From UBA4421 sp002704225 (GTDB lineage: Bacteria; Pseudomonadota; Gammaproteobacteria; Pseudomonadales; Azotimanducaceae): 64,000 bases of DNA. The translations under genes and the position numbers were made by a program. The stretch covers positions 1 to 64,000 of the forward strand of contig CACDWG010000004.1 of assembly GCA_902556425.1 (NCBI GenBank), read 5' to 3'. Of the stretch, positions 17,191 to 26,887 are shown in pieces. The stretch's first letter is position 1; each line of letters starts with the position of its first letter. The notes below the pieces were generated by a model. The model ran no database searches. It worked only from the letters and a program-made list of their open reading frames with translations, and was not told the DNA's origin.

Positions 17191-19101
17191 TTAGTCCATC
17201 CACCCATTCGCCGTTAACGTTTCAAGCAGCTCTTCCACGATGGCCGGATCATCAATGGTGGAAGGTACGGTATATGGCTGACCATCAATCATCTTGCGAA
17301 TCACCTGCCGTAAGATTTTTCCCGAGCGCGTTTTCGGTAACCGAGGCACTACGACAGCGCGTTTGAAGTTTGCAATCGGACCCACCGCATTACGCACCGA
17401 CTGAACCAGTTCGTCCTGTAGGGCCGCAAAGTCTTGATTGATGCCATCCTTCATCAACAGCAAACCCACAGGAACCTGACCTTTTTCTGCATCGGCGATG
17501 CCGACCACAGCACATTCGGCGACGGCAGGATGTTCCGCCACCACCTCTTCGATACGACCGGTGGACAAACGATGCCCTGCGACATTAATCACATCATCGG
17601 TGCGACCCATAACGAATACATAGCCGTCTTCATCACGGTAGCCCCCGTCACCGGTCAAATAAAAACCGGGATACTCGCTCCAATAGCTGTCTTCGTAACG
17701 CTGATGGTCACGCCAGACCGTTGGGAACGCACTCGGCGGCAGAGGAGCCTTGACCACGATCGCGCCTTCCTGATTCGGCCCAACCTCTTTGCCATCGGCA
17801 TCCAGCACACGTAGATCCCAGCCCGGTGCCGGTAGGGTGCACGAACCCGCCTTAGATTCCAGCAGTTCGATGCCGGCCATGTTGGCGCAAATCGACCAGC
17901 CTGTTTCGGTCTGCCACCAGTGATCGATCACTGGAACGTCCAAATGTTCTTTCAGCCAGTGATAGGTCGGCGGATCAAGGCGTTCGCCCGCGACAAACTG
18001 ATACTGCAAGCTGGATATGTCGTGCTGGCCCAGCAGCGCGCAGTCCGGGTCTTCCTTGCGCATGGCTCGAAAGGCCGTGGGGGCCACAAAAAAACTCTTC
18101 ACCCGATGTTCGGCCAGAACCCGCCAGAAAGCGCCAGCATCCGGCGTCCTCACTGGTTTGCCTTCGTAAAGTATCGTTGTACAGCCAGCGAAGAGTGGTC
18201 CATAAACAATATAGGAATGTCCAACCACCCAACCCACATCCGAAGCTGCCCAGTACACGTCACCTGCCTGAACGCCGTAAACCGCGCTCATGCTGTAATT
18301 CAGTGCCACGGCGTGACCACCGTTATCCCGAACGATGCCCTTGGGCTTGCCTGTTGTACCTGAGGTATACAAGACGTAGAGCGGGTCCGTCGCCTGCACG
18401 GGCACGCAGTCAACCGGCGACGCGGCGCTTTCCCAAACACGCCAATCAATGTCGCGCGGAGCCTGCAAGGTCGCTTCACATTGGTCACGCTGCAGCATGA
18501 CCACGTGCTCGGGTTTGTGTTCGGCCAGATCAATGGCGTCATTCAACAACGGTTGGTAGGCAATGACCTTATCCACCTCGATACCACACGACGCGGCCAG
18601 CACGACCTTCGGACTGGAGTCATCGATTCTCATCGCCAGTTCCTTGGGCGCAAAGCCACCAAAAACGACGGAGTGAATGGCTCCAATGCGTGCGCAAGCC
18701 AACATCGCCGCGGCCGTTTCCGGCACCATGGGCATATAGATGATGACAACATCGCCCTTGGTCACACCAAGTTCGACAAGACCACCGGCGATGGTTGCGG
18801 TTTTTGCCAGCAGTTGCGAAAACGTAAAATGCTCGACAGTGTTGGTGACCGGCGAGTCATAAATTAGAGCGGTTTGATCGCCCCGCCCCTGCGCCACATG
18901 TTGATCCAATGCGACGTAGCAAGAATTCAGTTCCCCGTCCGGAAACCAGCGCCAGACACCATTTTCGTCTTGATCAAGAACCGTTTTAGGCTCGGTGATC
19001 CAAGGAATACGGGAAGCCTGCTCCCCCCAAAAACCCTGAGGATCTTGCAAGGATCTTGCATAGATCTCGGCATAATCCGCTTGGTGATTGGCTGTTGGCA
19101 T
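17191..19101 (-). CDS. prpE: Propionyl-CoA synthetase PrpE
   Basis: This 636-residue AMP-forming acyl-CoA synthetase activates propionate to propionyl-CoA. An N-terminal ACAS-type domain precedes the core; the P-loop reads YTSGTTGKPKG and the C-terminal catalytic lysine lies in TRSGKILRQ, the usual acetylation-control site. The motif DVGWVVGHSYIVYGPL is shared with PrpE and acetyl-CoA synthetases, and the overall match favours PrpE. No methylcitrate genes lie beside it, so its product may feed a carboxylase route; a carboxylase operon lies at 43478-48865, but the link is only inference. Confidence 0.9.
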   Translation of the reverse strand: MPTANHQADYAEIYARSLQDPQGFWGEQASRIPWITEPKTVLDQDENGVWRWFPDGELNSCYVALDQHVAQGRGDQTALIYDSPVTNTVEHFTFSQLLAKTATIAGGLVELGVTKGDVVIIYMPMVPETAAAMLACARIGAIHSVVFGGFAPKELAMRIDDSSPKVVLAASCGIEVDKVIAYQPLLNDAIDLAEHKPEHVVMLQRDQCEATLQAPRDIDWRVWESAASPVDCVPVQATDPLYVLYTSGTTGKPKGIVRDNGGHAVALNYSMSAVYGVQAGDVYWAASDVGWVVGHSYIVYGPLFAGCTTILYEGKPVRTPDAGAFWRVLAEHRVKSFFVAPTAFRAMRKEDPDCALLGQHDISSLQYQFVAGERLDPPTYHWLKEHLDVPVIDHWWQTETGWSICANMAGIELLESKAGSCTLPAPGWDLRVLDADGKEVGPNQEGAIVVKAPLPPSAFPTVWRDHQRYEDSYWSEYPGFYLTGDGGYRDEDGYVFVMGRTDDVINVAGHRLSTGRIEEVVAEHPAVAECAVVGIADAEKGQVPVGLLLMKDGINQDFAALQDELVQSVRNAVGPIANFKRAVVVPRLPKTRSGKILRQVIRKMIDGQPYTVPSTIDDPAIVEELLETLTANGWMD

Positions 19102-19231
19102 AAAAGCTCCTGAATTTTGCTATGGCAAATGGGCAAACGCGTCAGATCGCAGGCACACTGACGGTTTCGTCACAACAAACTAACCTGCTCAAATCAGAAG
19201 CACCACATCCGCCGACCAAACTCGCGAGATT

Positions 19232-19732
19232 TTATTGCTGAGTATATCGTTTGACTTGGGCGGGTTTCGGGCAACGCGCGATCAAATCTTTGTAAGCCTT
19301 CGTGCGTTTTCCGATGCGCTTGTGCTCACAGTAAAAATCGACCGCTCGCTCCCACGCGTCCACGCGTCCATGCTTGGTAATCGAGACTGTCGTGTTCACA
19401 ATTTTCAGCCGAACCCGTGACATCACGCCAACCTGAAAGACCGGCGTCATGGTGCCGCTCTTCTCACGTTTCATCCGACACAAAATGCCCTTTACCTGCC
19501 CCGTGGCGTCAAGCTGAATCTCGCGATCGCTTTTGTCTCGGGCTTTTTGCTGCAGCCCTTTCAACTCCTCATCTCGCGCGCTTGCTACTGCCTTAATCTC
19601 AGCTCTCTTCGCGCCGCGCAATCGCTTGCTGTTCTCTTTCAGCGAGAAATATTCTTGGTATGTTTTACCTTCGATCTGGCGTCTCACTCGGTAACCATAA
19701 AACCTTGGGTTGTCTAACAATTCTAAACTCAT
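19232..19732 (-). CDS. Hypothetical basic protein, possible AP2-like DNA-binding
   Basis: This 166-residue protein is not recognised with certainty. It is rich in Lys and Arg. Residues 9-35 (YGYRVRRQIEGKTYQEYF) resemble the short three-stranded beta sheet of AP2-like or integrase arm-binding domains, followed by a long charged helix (about residues 37-70). A second beta-rich part (VFQVGVMSRVRLKIVNTTVSI) precedes a helical C-terminus. It stands alone between prpE and a CoA-transferase gene, with AT-richer flanks than its neighbours. Possible roles are DNA or RNA binding; no catalytic motif is visible. Confidence 0.7.
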   Translation of the reverse strand: MSLELLDNPRFYGYRVRRQIEGKTYQEYFSLKENSKRLRGAKRAEIKAVASARDEELKGLQQKARDKSDREIQLDATGQVKGILCRMKREKSGTMTPVFQVGVMSRVRLKIVNTTVSITKHGRVDAWERAVDFYCEHKRIGKRTKAYKDLIARCPKPAQVKRYTQQ

Positions 19733-19880
19733 GAAAAACTCTTCCTTGCACTTTTTTATTTTTCGGATGGGACCGTTACGCCATCAAGTAACCGCGCTAA
19801 CTGAAGCCAACCACTAGCCCAAGCTTACTAACGACTGTCCTCACACCTTTATTTTTATAACAAGGGTGTCCAAAGCATTT

Positions 19881-19900
19881 AACCCGAATTCTTGCGGGTT
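19881..19900 (+). terminator. Small hairpin with TTTT tail
   Basis: Arms AACCCG (19881-19886) and CGGGTT (19895-19900) are followed by TTCAC, giving a four-T run on the plus strand. There is no plus-strand gene immediately upstream, so it may act weakly as the end of the minus-strand CoA-transferase transcript or be chance. Confidence 0.3.
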
Positions 19901-19938
19901 TTCACGAGAGAAGAGAATGCCAGCCCAAAAAAAGCACC

Positions 19939-21075
19939 CTAGCCTGACACTACTCCCTGTTCTGTCAACTGAGCGACCTCTGTCGCGGTCAAACCAAAGT
20001 CGGCAAGCACCGATGCGGAATCCTCTCCGGGCACGCGCGGGGCCTGAATCGCTGCGGCCGGGGTTCTCGAAAATCTTGGCGCAGGTGCCTGTTGCAGCAC
20101 ACCGGCCACTTCCTGATAGCTGTTGCGCGCCACGTTGTGCGGATGAGTCGCTGCGTCTATCAGATTGAGCACCGGCGCAAAACATACATCGCTGCCTTCC
20201 ATGATGTCGCACCATTCAGCTTGGGTTTTGGTCAGAAACACTTCCGTCAGCTTTGCCTTCAATTCGCCCCAACGACCTTTGTTCATCTGCGGCTGAAAGT
20301 ACTCGGCATCAAGACCTGCCTTCTCCATCAGCAGGGCATAGAACTGGGGCTCTATGGAGCCTATCGAGACATGCTCACCATCCGCCGTCTCGTAGGTGTC
20401 GTAAAAGTGCGCACCACCGTCGAGCAAGTTCGTGCCACGCTGAGTGTCGAATGCACCACTGGCAGACATGGAATAAAACATCGCCATCAGCGCCGCAGTA
20501 CCGTCAACCATGGCTGCGTCGATCACCTGTCCCTCATTGGACTTGGTGACCTCCAATAAACCGCAGACCATACCGTAAGCCAGCAACATGCCGCCGCCGC
20601 CAAAGTCGCCTACCAAATTCAGTGGAGGAACAGGCCGTTCACCGGGCCTGCCGATGGCATGCAGCGCACCCGCCAAGGAAATGTAATTGATGTCATGCCC
20701 GGCAGCCTGAGCCATTGGCCCTTCCTGGCCCCAGCCCGTCATACGGCCATAGACCAGTCGTGGATTACGCGCTTGGCACTGCTCGGGACCCAAACCCAAC
20801 CGTTCGGTTACCCCCGGGCGAAAACCCTCGATCAGGCCGTCTGCACCCTCCACCAACCGCAGCACCGTTTCGACACCTTTAGGATTTTTTAAGTCCACGG
20901 CAATGGAACGGCGGTTCCGAGTCAGCACGTCTTTCGGTGCCTCAGTCGCCTGGGCCGCAGCGATACGCTCCACACGAATCACTTCTGCCCCCATGTCTGC
21001 GAGCATCATGCCGCAAAAAGGTCCGGGACCAATCCCCGCCAGTTCGATGATTTTAAACCCGTTCAATGGCCCCAT
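19939..21075 (-). CDS. CaiB/BaiF family III CoA-transferase, AMACR-like
   Basis: This 378-residue protein resembles alpha-methylacyl-CoA racemases within the family III CoA-transferase fold. The N-terminal GPGPFCGMMLADMGAEVIRVER motif is characteristic. The GHDINYI and VGDFGGGG motifs contain the histidine and aspartate that in Mycobacterium MCR catalyse alpha-proton exchange, which favours a racemase over a CoA-transferase. Racemisation of 2-methylacyl-CoAs allows beta-oxidation of branched chains such as sterol or phytol side chains. It is separate from dinB on the other strand. Confidence 0.87.
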   Translation of the reverse strand: MGPLNGFKIIELAGIGPGPFCGMMLADMGAEVIRVERIAAAQATEAPKDVLTRNRRSIAVDLKNPKGVETVLRLVEGADGLIEGFRPGVTERLGLGPEQCQARNPRLVYGRMTGWGQEGPMAQAAGHDINYISLAGALHAIGRPGERPVPPLNLVGDFGGGGMLLAYGMVCGLLEVTKSNEGQVIDAAMVDGTAALMAMFYSMSASGAFDTQRGTNLLDGGAHFYDTYETADGEHVSIGSIEPQFYALLMEKAGLDAEYFQPQMNKGRWGELKAKLTEVFLTKTQAEWCDIMEGSDVCFAPVLNLIDAATHPHNVARNSYQEVAGVLQQAPAPRFSRTPAAAIQAPRVPGEDSASVLADFGLTATEVAQLTEQGVVSG

Positions 21076-21212
21076 GATCTACTCCCCATGTCTCGTCGTA
21101 TGTCTTTTAGCGTTCAGCCGGCAATCTTACTGGCGACGGTCAATTTCAGCCACCAGCTAAAATGCCATAAGCTGTCATTCGATAACCAAGAACGGGCCGA
21201 AGTCAAAACCCA

Positions 21213-22283
21213 ATGCGAAAAATCATTCACTGCGATTGCGACAGCTTCTATGCGTCAGTGGAAATGCGGGACGACGCAAGCCTGCGTGAGTTGCCCATTG
21301 CTGTTGGCGGGAGTGCAAGTCGACGCGGCGTGATAGCCACCTGTAACTACGAGGCTCGCAAATACGGCCTGCATTCGGCCATGCCGATGGCGCAGGCACT
21401 TCGCCTTTGTCCCGATCTCGTGGTTGTGCCGACAAATATGGAAAAGTACCGGGTTGAAAGTCAGCGGGTGCAGAGCATCTTCTACGAGTACACGGACTTG
21501 GTTGAACCCCTGTCTCTGGACGAAGCCTTTTTAGACGTTAGCGAATGCAAGCAGCATCAGGGCAGCGCAACGCGCATCGCCGAAGAGATACGCAATCGAG
21601 TGCGAGAAGAGGTCGGCATCACCATTTCGGCCGGTATCGCGCCAAACAAGTTTCTGGCAAAAATCGCCTCAGACTGGAAAAAACCCGACGGCCAATTCAC
21701 CGTGACGCCACAGGACATTGATGCGTTTATGATCGAACTGCCGGTGGCCAAAATTTTTGGTGTGGGCTCTGTCACGGCAAAAAAAATGAGCGCTATGAAC
21801 ATCCATACCTGCGGCGATCTGCAGCAGATCGATGCCAGCGAGTTGGCCAAACGCTTTGGCAAATTCGGTACCCGCCTGCATCAACTGTGTCGAGGTCAAG
21901 ACGAACGTCCCGTCAGCCCCAACCGAATCCGCAAATCCATCAGCACCGAACGAACCTTCGCCGAGGATCTGCCGACCTTGGCCACATGCCAAGCCCAGCT
22001 GCGCCCGTTATTTGAGGACCTAGAGCGTCGAATTACCAAGGCGCGATGCGAACATCGCATTAAAAGCCGGGGACTTAAGCTACGATTTGAAGGATTCGAC
22101 ACCACGACCGTGGCCAGTACCGGCCAAGACGTCACCATGGAGACTTATCTGCATTTGCTGGCGACCGCATGGGATCGCCAGCAAAAACCCGTGCGGCTTA
22201 TTGGTCTGGGGGTACAGCTGCGCGAGGACGACAACCCAGATCAAACCAACTTGTTTGGCGAAGATCCCGAACCAGATCGCTAA
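21213..22283 (+). CDS. dinB: DNA polymerase IV DinB
   Basis: This 356-residue Y-family polymerase performs error-prone bypass synthesis. Catalytic acidic residues lie in DCDSFYASVE (residues 7-16) and SLDEAFLDV (near residue 102). The little-finger domain follows, and the C-terminus (QTNLFGED) includes the Gln-Leu-Phe-like clamp-binding motif. No convincing LexA box was found upstream, so SOS control is not supported here. Its stop codon overlaps that of the convergent exporter gene by three bases. Confidence 0.96.
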   Translation: MRKIIHCDCDSFYASVEMRDDASLRELPIAVGGSASRRGVIATCNYEARKYGLHSAMPMAQALRLCPDLVVVPTNMEKYRVESQRVQSIFYEYTDLVEPLSLDEAFLDVSECKQHQGSATRIAEEIRNRVREEVGITISAGIAPNKFLAKIASDWKKPDGQFTVTPQDIDAFMIELPVAKIFGVGSVTAKKMSAMNIHTCGDLQQIDASELAKRFGKFGTRLHQLCRGQDERPVSPNRIRKSISTERTFAEDLPTLATCQAQLRPLFEDLERRITKARCEHRIKSRGLKLRFEGFDTTTVASTGQDVTMETYLHLLATAWDRQQKPVRLIGLGVQLREDDNPDQTNLFGEDPEPDR

Positions 22284-24040
22284 CTGGAAAACTGAATGTC
22301 AGCAAAGCGCGCGTATAGCTCGCTGTCCTCAACCAATTCTGCGTGCGTGCCGCTCGCAATTAATTCGCCTTCTTCAAAGACCAAAATTCGATCAGCCTGC
22401 CGAACCGTCGATAGCCGATGGGCAATCACCAAGATTGTCATCTCGCCTTTCAGCGCCTCCACACTTCTGCGGATACTTTGCTCGCTTTCCGCATCCAGCG
22501 CACTGGTGGCTTCATCCAGCAGCAGAAACGCGGGCTCAGCAATCAACGCCCGTGCGATGGCAAGCCGCTGTCGCTGGCCTCCGGACAATCCGACCCCATC
22601 CTCCCCCAGCATGGTCTGCAGCCCTTGAGGCAAGGCATCCACAAAGGCTTTCGCGTTGGCTAACGCCAAGGCGCGGTTTACTTGTTCATCTGTCGCACTT
22701 GGCTGGGCATAGATCAGGTTGTCTCGAACAGTGCCGGAGAACATCGACGGCGTCTGGGGTACGAACCCAAAGGCATTTCGCAGAGCATGCAAACTGAGTT
22801 CTCGAGTATCGATGCCCCCCATGGAAATCGACCCACTATCAACATCATAGAAGCGCTGCAGCAAATCGAAGAACGTGCTCTTACCCGCACCCGATGGGCC
22901 AACTAAGGCCACCATCTCGCCGGGCTGCACCTGAAAACTCAGATCGTTCAGCACGCGCTGATCCGGCCGACTGGGATACCGGAACCCCACACTTTCCACC
23001 GTCAGATCCAATGACTGCACAGGTGGCAGAGCGTCTACTGGGCCGTCTTTAATTTCGCTCGGCGACTCCAGCAACTCCACCAGACGTTCTGTCGCCCCAG
23101 CTGCGCGCTGCAAATCACTCCAAACCTCTGAGATAGCACCGACAGAACCCGCCACAATGAACGCATAGAAGATAAAGGCTGCCAGATCGCCGGGACTGGC
23201 ACGGCCGCTCAAAACGTCTTGCCCACCGACCCAGAGCAAGGTGGCCACAGCACCAAACACGAGCAGCATAACCACCGCAACCAAGACCGCACGCAACCAC
23301 ACCCGCTGCAAGGCGACAGCCAAGGCCCGTTCAACAACCCGGCCAAACTCGGAGATATCCGCGCCTTGGTGGTTAAATGCCTGAACGATTTTGATGTGCC
23401 GAAAACTCTCGCTCACATGACTGCCCACATCGGCCAGTCGATCTTGATTCGCACGGGAGAGCGACCGTACTCGTCGGCCAAAGAAAATCACCGGCAAGAC
23501 CACAAAGGGCACGCTGGCCAGCACGATCAATGACAGCTTGGCATTGGTCACAACCAACAGAACCATGCCGCCCAAAAACATCAGAATGTTGCGCAGCGCG
23601 ATCGAGACCGACGAGCCGATCACGGTTTGCAGCAAGGTTGTATCCGTCGTGACCCGAGACTGAATCTCACTGGGCGCATTACGTTCAAAGAAACCCGGAT
23701 GCAGGTGAACTAGGTGATTAAATACCGCGAGACGAATATCGGCACTCACCCGCTCACCCACCCAAGAGACAAAATAGAAGCGAATAAACGTGCCAGCCGT
23801 GAGCACGACGATAAAGACAACAAAGAGCGATAACGATTGATTGAGCAGGGCCACCTCGCCACTGGCAAAACCACTGTCGATTACCAGCCGAATGCCTTGG
23901 CCCAGAGACAGCGTCGCACTGGCGGTAACGATCAGCGCAATGCTAGCGATCACCACTTGGGGCAGATAAGGGCGCAGAAATGAAAACGCCGGACGAAGCC
24001 GGCGCATGTTCTTGGAGGTGGGTCTTTCTTCTTCTGTCAT
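22280..24040 (-). CDS. ABC exporter, MsbA/multidrug type (fused membrane and ATPase domains)
   Basis: The start at 24040 gives 586 residues. Six membrane segments fill the first 310 residues; the ATPase follows with Walker A GPSGAGKST, signature LSGGQRQRLA, Walker B FLLLDEATSALD and the H-loop VIAHRLST. Half-transporters of this build export lipids, lipopolysaccharide core or drugs. It lacks the neighbours (lpxK, kdsB) of true msbA, so the substrate is undetermined. A longer frame from 24112 is unlikely because the extra residues are unconserved in appearance. Confidence 0.88.
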   Translation of the reverse strand: MTEEERPTSKNMRRLRPAFSFLRPYLPQVVIASIALIVTASATLSLGQGIRLVIDSGFASGEVALLNQSLSLFVVFIVVLTAGTFIRFYFVSWVGERVSADIRLAVFNHLVHLHPGFFERNAPSEIQSRVTTDTTLLQTVIGSSVSIALRNILMFLGGMVLLVVTNAKLSLIVLASVPFVVLPVIFFGRRVRSLSRANQDRLADVGSHVSESFRHIKIVQAFNHQGADISEFGRVVERALAVALQRVWLRAVLVAVVMLLVFGAVATLLWVGGQDVLSGRASPGDLAAFIFYAFIVAGSVGAISEVWSDLQRAAGATERLVELLESPSEIKDGPVDALPPVQSLDLTVESVGFRYPSRPDQRVLNDLSFQVQPGEMVALVGPSGAGKSTFFDLLQRFYDVDSGSISMGGIDTRELSLHALRNAFGFVPQTPSMFSGTVRDNLIYAQPSATDEQVNRALALANAKAFVDALPQGLQTMLGEDGVGLSGGQRQRLAIARALIAEPAFLLLDEATSALDAESEQSIRRSVEALKGEMTILVIAHRLSTVRQADRILVFEEGELIASGTHAELVEDSELYARFADIQFSS

Positions 24041-24256
24041 CGCCGTATTATGGCGCGTTTGACCTGTAGCACACCACCTCGGAGCAGCCCTACTTAGAAA
24101 TCTTTCGAACACGACTTTCCGAAGTCTTTAGTCGACCGTTAAACAATTTGTAATCGGCGCCCATAGCGCTGGGGCATTCAAAGCGATTTGAGATCAAGTG
24201 GCTGAGCCGTTATCTTGCCCGATCTACTTGGCATACTCGGCGAGCCCGGAGGCATC

Positions 24257-24913
24257 TTGGAAACATTGGAATTTCTTGAAAACGAAACCGGCGAAAATCC
24301 CGCTGGCTGCGTCATCTGGATGCATGGCCTCGGAGCCGATGCCACAGATTTTGAACCCATCGTGCCGCTGCTGCCGCTGGACGTAGACCTGCGCTTCGTT
24401 TTTCCCAACGCGCCGATTCGGCCCATTACCGTCAACGGCGGCATGGAAATGCGCGGTTGGTACGACATCGACCCGTCATCCCCCTTGGCCAGTAACGACG
24501 ATATCCGCGAGTCCGTAGACACCATCAATCAATTGGTAGACGCCGAAGTGGCCCGCGGCTTTGCCTACGATCAAATTACCATTGCCGGTTTTTCCCAAGG
24601 CGGTGTCATCGCGCTGGAACTCGGTTTAGCCCACCCACAACGGTTACGCGGGATCATGGCGCTTTCCACCTACGTGAATGACCACGAACATCTCACCGAG
24701 CGGGTTGGGTTTGCCAATGTGGAAACCCCGATTTTTATGGCACATGGGGTTAACGATCCGATGATTCCCATCACTCGCGCGATTACCTCGCGACAGGCGT
24801 TGATGGATCTGGCGTATCCGGTGCAGTGGCAGGAATACGCCATGGGTCATCAGGTTTGCCCGCAACAAATTACGCACATAGGCCAATGGCTGAACTCAAT
24901 CTACACCCCATAG
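24257..24913 (+). CDS. Alpha/beta-hydrolase carboxylesterase/phospholipase
   Basis: The protein belongs to the dienelactone-hydrolase-like carboxylesterase/lysophospholipase group of alpha/beta hydrolases. The nucleophile elbow is GFSQGG, the oxyanion region WMHGLGAD, and the acid and histidine follow in HGVNDPMIP and MGHQV. No ATG is available; a TTG at 24257 follows GGAGG at 24248-24252 and gives 218 residues, close to the family norm, while an earlier TTG at 24215 adds 14. The end overlaps the miaE start. Confidence 0.87.
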   Translation: METLEFLENETGENPAGCVIWMHGLGADATDFEPIVPLLPLDVDLRFVFPNAPIRPITVNGGMEMRGWYDIDPSSPLASNDDIRESVDTINQLVDAEVARGFAYDQITIAGFSQGGVIALELGLAHPQRLRGIMALSTYVNDHEHLTERVGFANVETPIFMAHGVNDPMIPITRAITSRQALMDLAYPVQWQEYAMGHQVCPQQITHIGQWLNSIYTP

Positions 24914-25506
24914 CCAACGCCCCAGACACGGCAGAGCTTACCCCGTTGGCGGCAACGCCTGAGGGATGGGTAGAGATCGTACTGGCAGATTTCGATGCCT
25001 TTCTTCAAGACCATGCGTCTGCCGAAAAAAAAGCGTCCGGCATGGCCCTGAGCATGGTTTCTCACTACCCAGATCAGACATCGTTGGTAGCGGCCATGGT
25101 CGACTTAGCGGTGGAAGAGCTCAATCACTACAAAGAAGTGATGCGCTTGCTGATGACGAGGGGCGTGACGCCAGCAGCGGACCGCAAAGACCCCTACGTT
25201 ACGCGCCTCAATAAACTGGTACGAAAGGACTCCGCATTCTTTTTGTTAGACCGCCTGCTTATCGGAGCCATCGTCGAACGGCGGGGCGCGGAGCGTTTTG
25301 GCTTGGTCGCGAAACACGTTGACGATGCCGAACTGCGAAAGTTCTATCATGCCATCGCCAAAAGCGAAGCCCGTCACTGGCACTTGTTTGTCACGCTCGC
25401 TCGAAATCTCTGTCCACACCTTCCTGTGGACGCGCGGTTCTGCGAACTCGCTGAGTTAGAAAATGCTCTGGTCGCAGAATTACCACTGCGTCCGGCCCTG
25501 CATTAA
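24886..25506 (+). CDS. miaE: tRNA-(ms2io6A)-hydroxylase MiaE
   Basis: This 206-residue ferritin-like diiron enzyme hydroxylates the isopentenyl group of ms2i6A at tRNA position 37. The iron ligands are visible in two repeated helices, VDLAVEELNHYKEVM and AIAKSEARHWHLF (glutamate and E-x-x-H patterns). The ATG at 24886 lies within the esterase 3' end (28-base overlap), giving an N-terminus MAELNLHPI; a longer frame would read through more of the esterase. The glycosyltransferase that follows overlaps or abuts its stop. Confidence 0.92.
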   Translation: MAELNLHPIANAPDTAELTPLAATPEGWVEIVLADFDAFLQDHASAEKKASGMALSMVSHYPDQTSLVAAMVDLAVEELNHYKEVMRLLMTRGVTPAADRKDPYVTRLNKLVRKDSAFFLLDRLLIGAIVERRGAERFGLVAKHVDDAELRKFYHAIAKSEARHWHLFVTLARNLCPHLPVDARFCELAELENALVAELPLRPALH

Positions 25507-25522
25507 ACGACGCCAAGCATCG

Positions 25523-26746
25523 GTGATCGAACGCTATCTCGCCAACTACGCCGAGCCTGAAGCGCAAGCCTTGGCCTCTGCTTATACGTTACCAGAGAAC
25601 CTGAACGGTAAGCCGCTGCACGACACCCGGGTGTGGCAGGGCTGCTTGGTCATCCCCGCCTTTGACGAGATCTTCGAGCCGCTGCATCGGCAACTCACGT
25701 CGTTGGCCTCAGCCGATGTGCTGATCATCTTAGCAATCAACGCGCCTGAAGACGCGAATCCAAGGGCTATTGCGGACACACAGATGCTGCTCAAGCAGCT
25801 TTACGAACAAGACTATGACCATGTCATTGTGGTGGACCGAGCCAGCGACGGTCTGCGTCTGAACCCCAAACACGGCGTCGGCCTGGCTCGTAAAATTGGC
25901 TGCGATTTGGCGCTGGCGCTACGATTCGCCGGTCGCCTGCGTTCGGACTGGGTGTTGCAGAGCGATGCCGATGTGGTTTTCCCGGCGGGCTATACTGACT
26001 TGCTGCAGGCATGCTCAAGCGACGATTCGGCTGGCGCACGAATCTTTCCGCACCGTCATTACAGCAGCGATCCTACCCTGCACTACGCCGGCCAACTTTA
26101 CGACCAGCATATGAGCTACTACGTTGCAGGACTGGCCATGGCCGGCAGTCGCTACGCTCATCACAGCTTGGGCAGCACCGTTGCTGTTCACGCCAAGTCG
26201 TATGCTGCCGTTCGCGGTTACCCGAAGCGCAGTGCCGGCGAAGACTTTTATCTGCTGAACAAACTGCGCAAACTCGCACCGGTTCAACGCCTGCAAGGTC
26301 CAACCCTGTCTATTGAGGCCAGAATCTCCGCCCGGGTGCCATTTGGCACAGGGCCTGCCCTGAGAAAAATCGTTGAAAGCTTGGCTGCCGACCCCTCCGG
26401 TAGCAGCTACCTCAGCTATCACCCGACCTGCTTTCGCTTACTTGGCAGCGCCCTAGACGCGTTGAATCAATGGGCCGAAGAACCACATAAGGCCATTCAC
26501 TCCGACGTTTCCCGCCGTTTATCGACGCTAGGCTTCGATGGCTTTGCCGGCGGATTAAGCAAACAGCAAACCTCCCGGGCCCACAGACATCGCTCAGTAC
26601 ACGATTGGTTTGACGGGCTGAAGACCCTGCAGTTTATCCACGGCTGCCAAGAGACCTATGCCGACCAGTCGCTGACTCGCACACTGGCCAATCTAGAATC
26701 TGCATTTCGTGCCAAAGTCTTTGAATTTCAAACAAATAGCGGTTAA
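25523..26746 (+). CDS. Glycosyltransferase family 2-like protein
   Basis: The N-terminal half has the GT-A nucleotide-sugar fold: VIPAFDE near residue 43 of the shorter form, and the metal-binding SDADVVFP motif. A GEDFYLLNKLRK segment resembles the catalytic-base ED region of GT2 enzymes. A GTG at 25523, after the miaE stop, gives 407 residues; an earlier start at 25463 would overlap miaE by 44 bases. No membrane segment is obvious, so it is likely cytoplasmic. The acceptor is unknown, and no other sugar gene lies next to it. Confidence 0.78.
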   Translation: MIERYLANYAEPEAQALASAYTLPENLNGKPLHDTRVWQGCLVIPAFDEIFEPLHRQLTSLASADVLIILAINAPEDANPRAIADTQMLLKQLYEQDYDHVIVVDRASDGLRLNPKHGVGLARKIGCDLALALRFAGRLRSDWVLQSDADVVFPAGYTDLLQACSSDDSAGARIFPHRHYSSDPTLHYAGQLYDQHMSYYVAGLAMAGSRYAHHSLGSTVAVHAKSYAAVRGYPKRSAGEDFYLLNKLRKLAPVQRLQGPTLSIEARISARVPFGTGPALRKIVESLAADPSGSSYLSYHPTCFRLLGSALDALNQWAEEPHKAIHSDVSRRLSTLGFDGFAGGLSKQQTSRAHRHRSVHDWFDGLKTLQFIHGCQETYADQSLTRTLANLESAFRAKVFEFQTNSG

Positions 26747-26887
26747 CAGACAGAGCCTTTGAACGTAAACTGCGTGCCGCTGACGCGCGCGTTTGCCGAG
26801 CCACCGATGAGCTGCCGATTCGCAGGCGCGCTGAGATACCATGAACTCTTCCCGAGCCCACATTCAGGGTTCCAAGAACAGAAGCAG

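Noticed and set aside
19040..19060. Direct tandem duplication ggatcttgcaa in the prpE N-terminus
   Set aside because: It keeps the reading frame poorly as a repeat unit and encodes ordinary residues; likely chance.
21160..21200. CTGT half-site upstream of dinB as possible LexA box
   Set aside because: The second half (ACAG at the right spacing) is missing.
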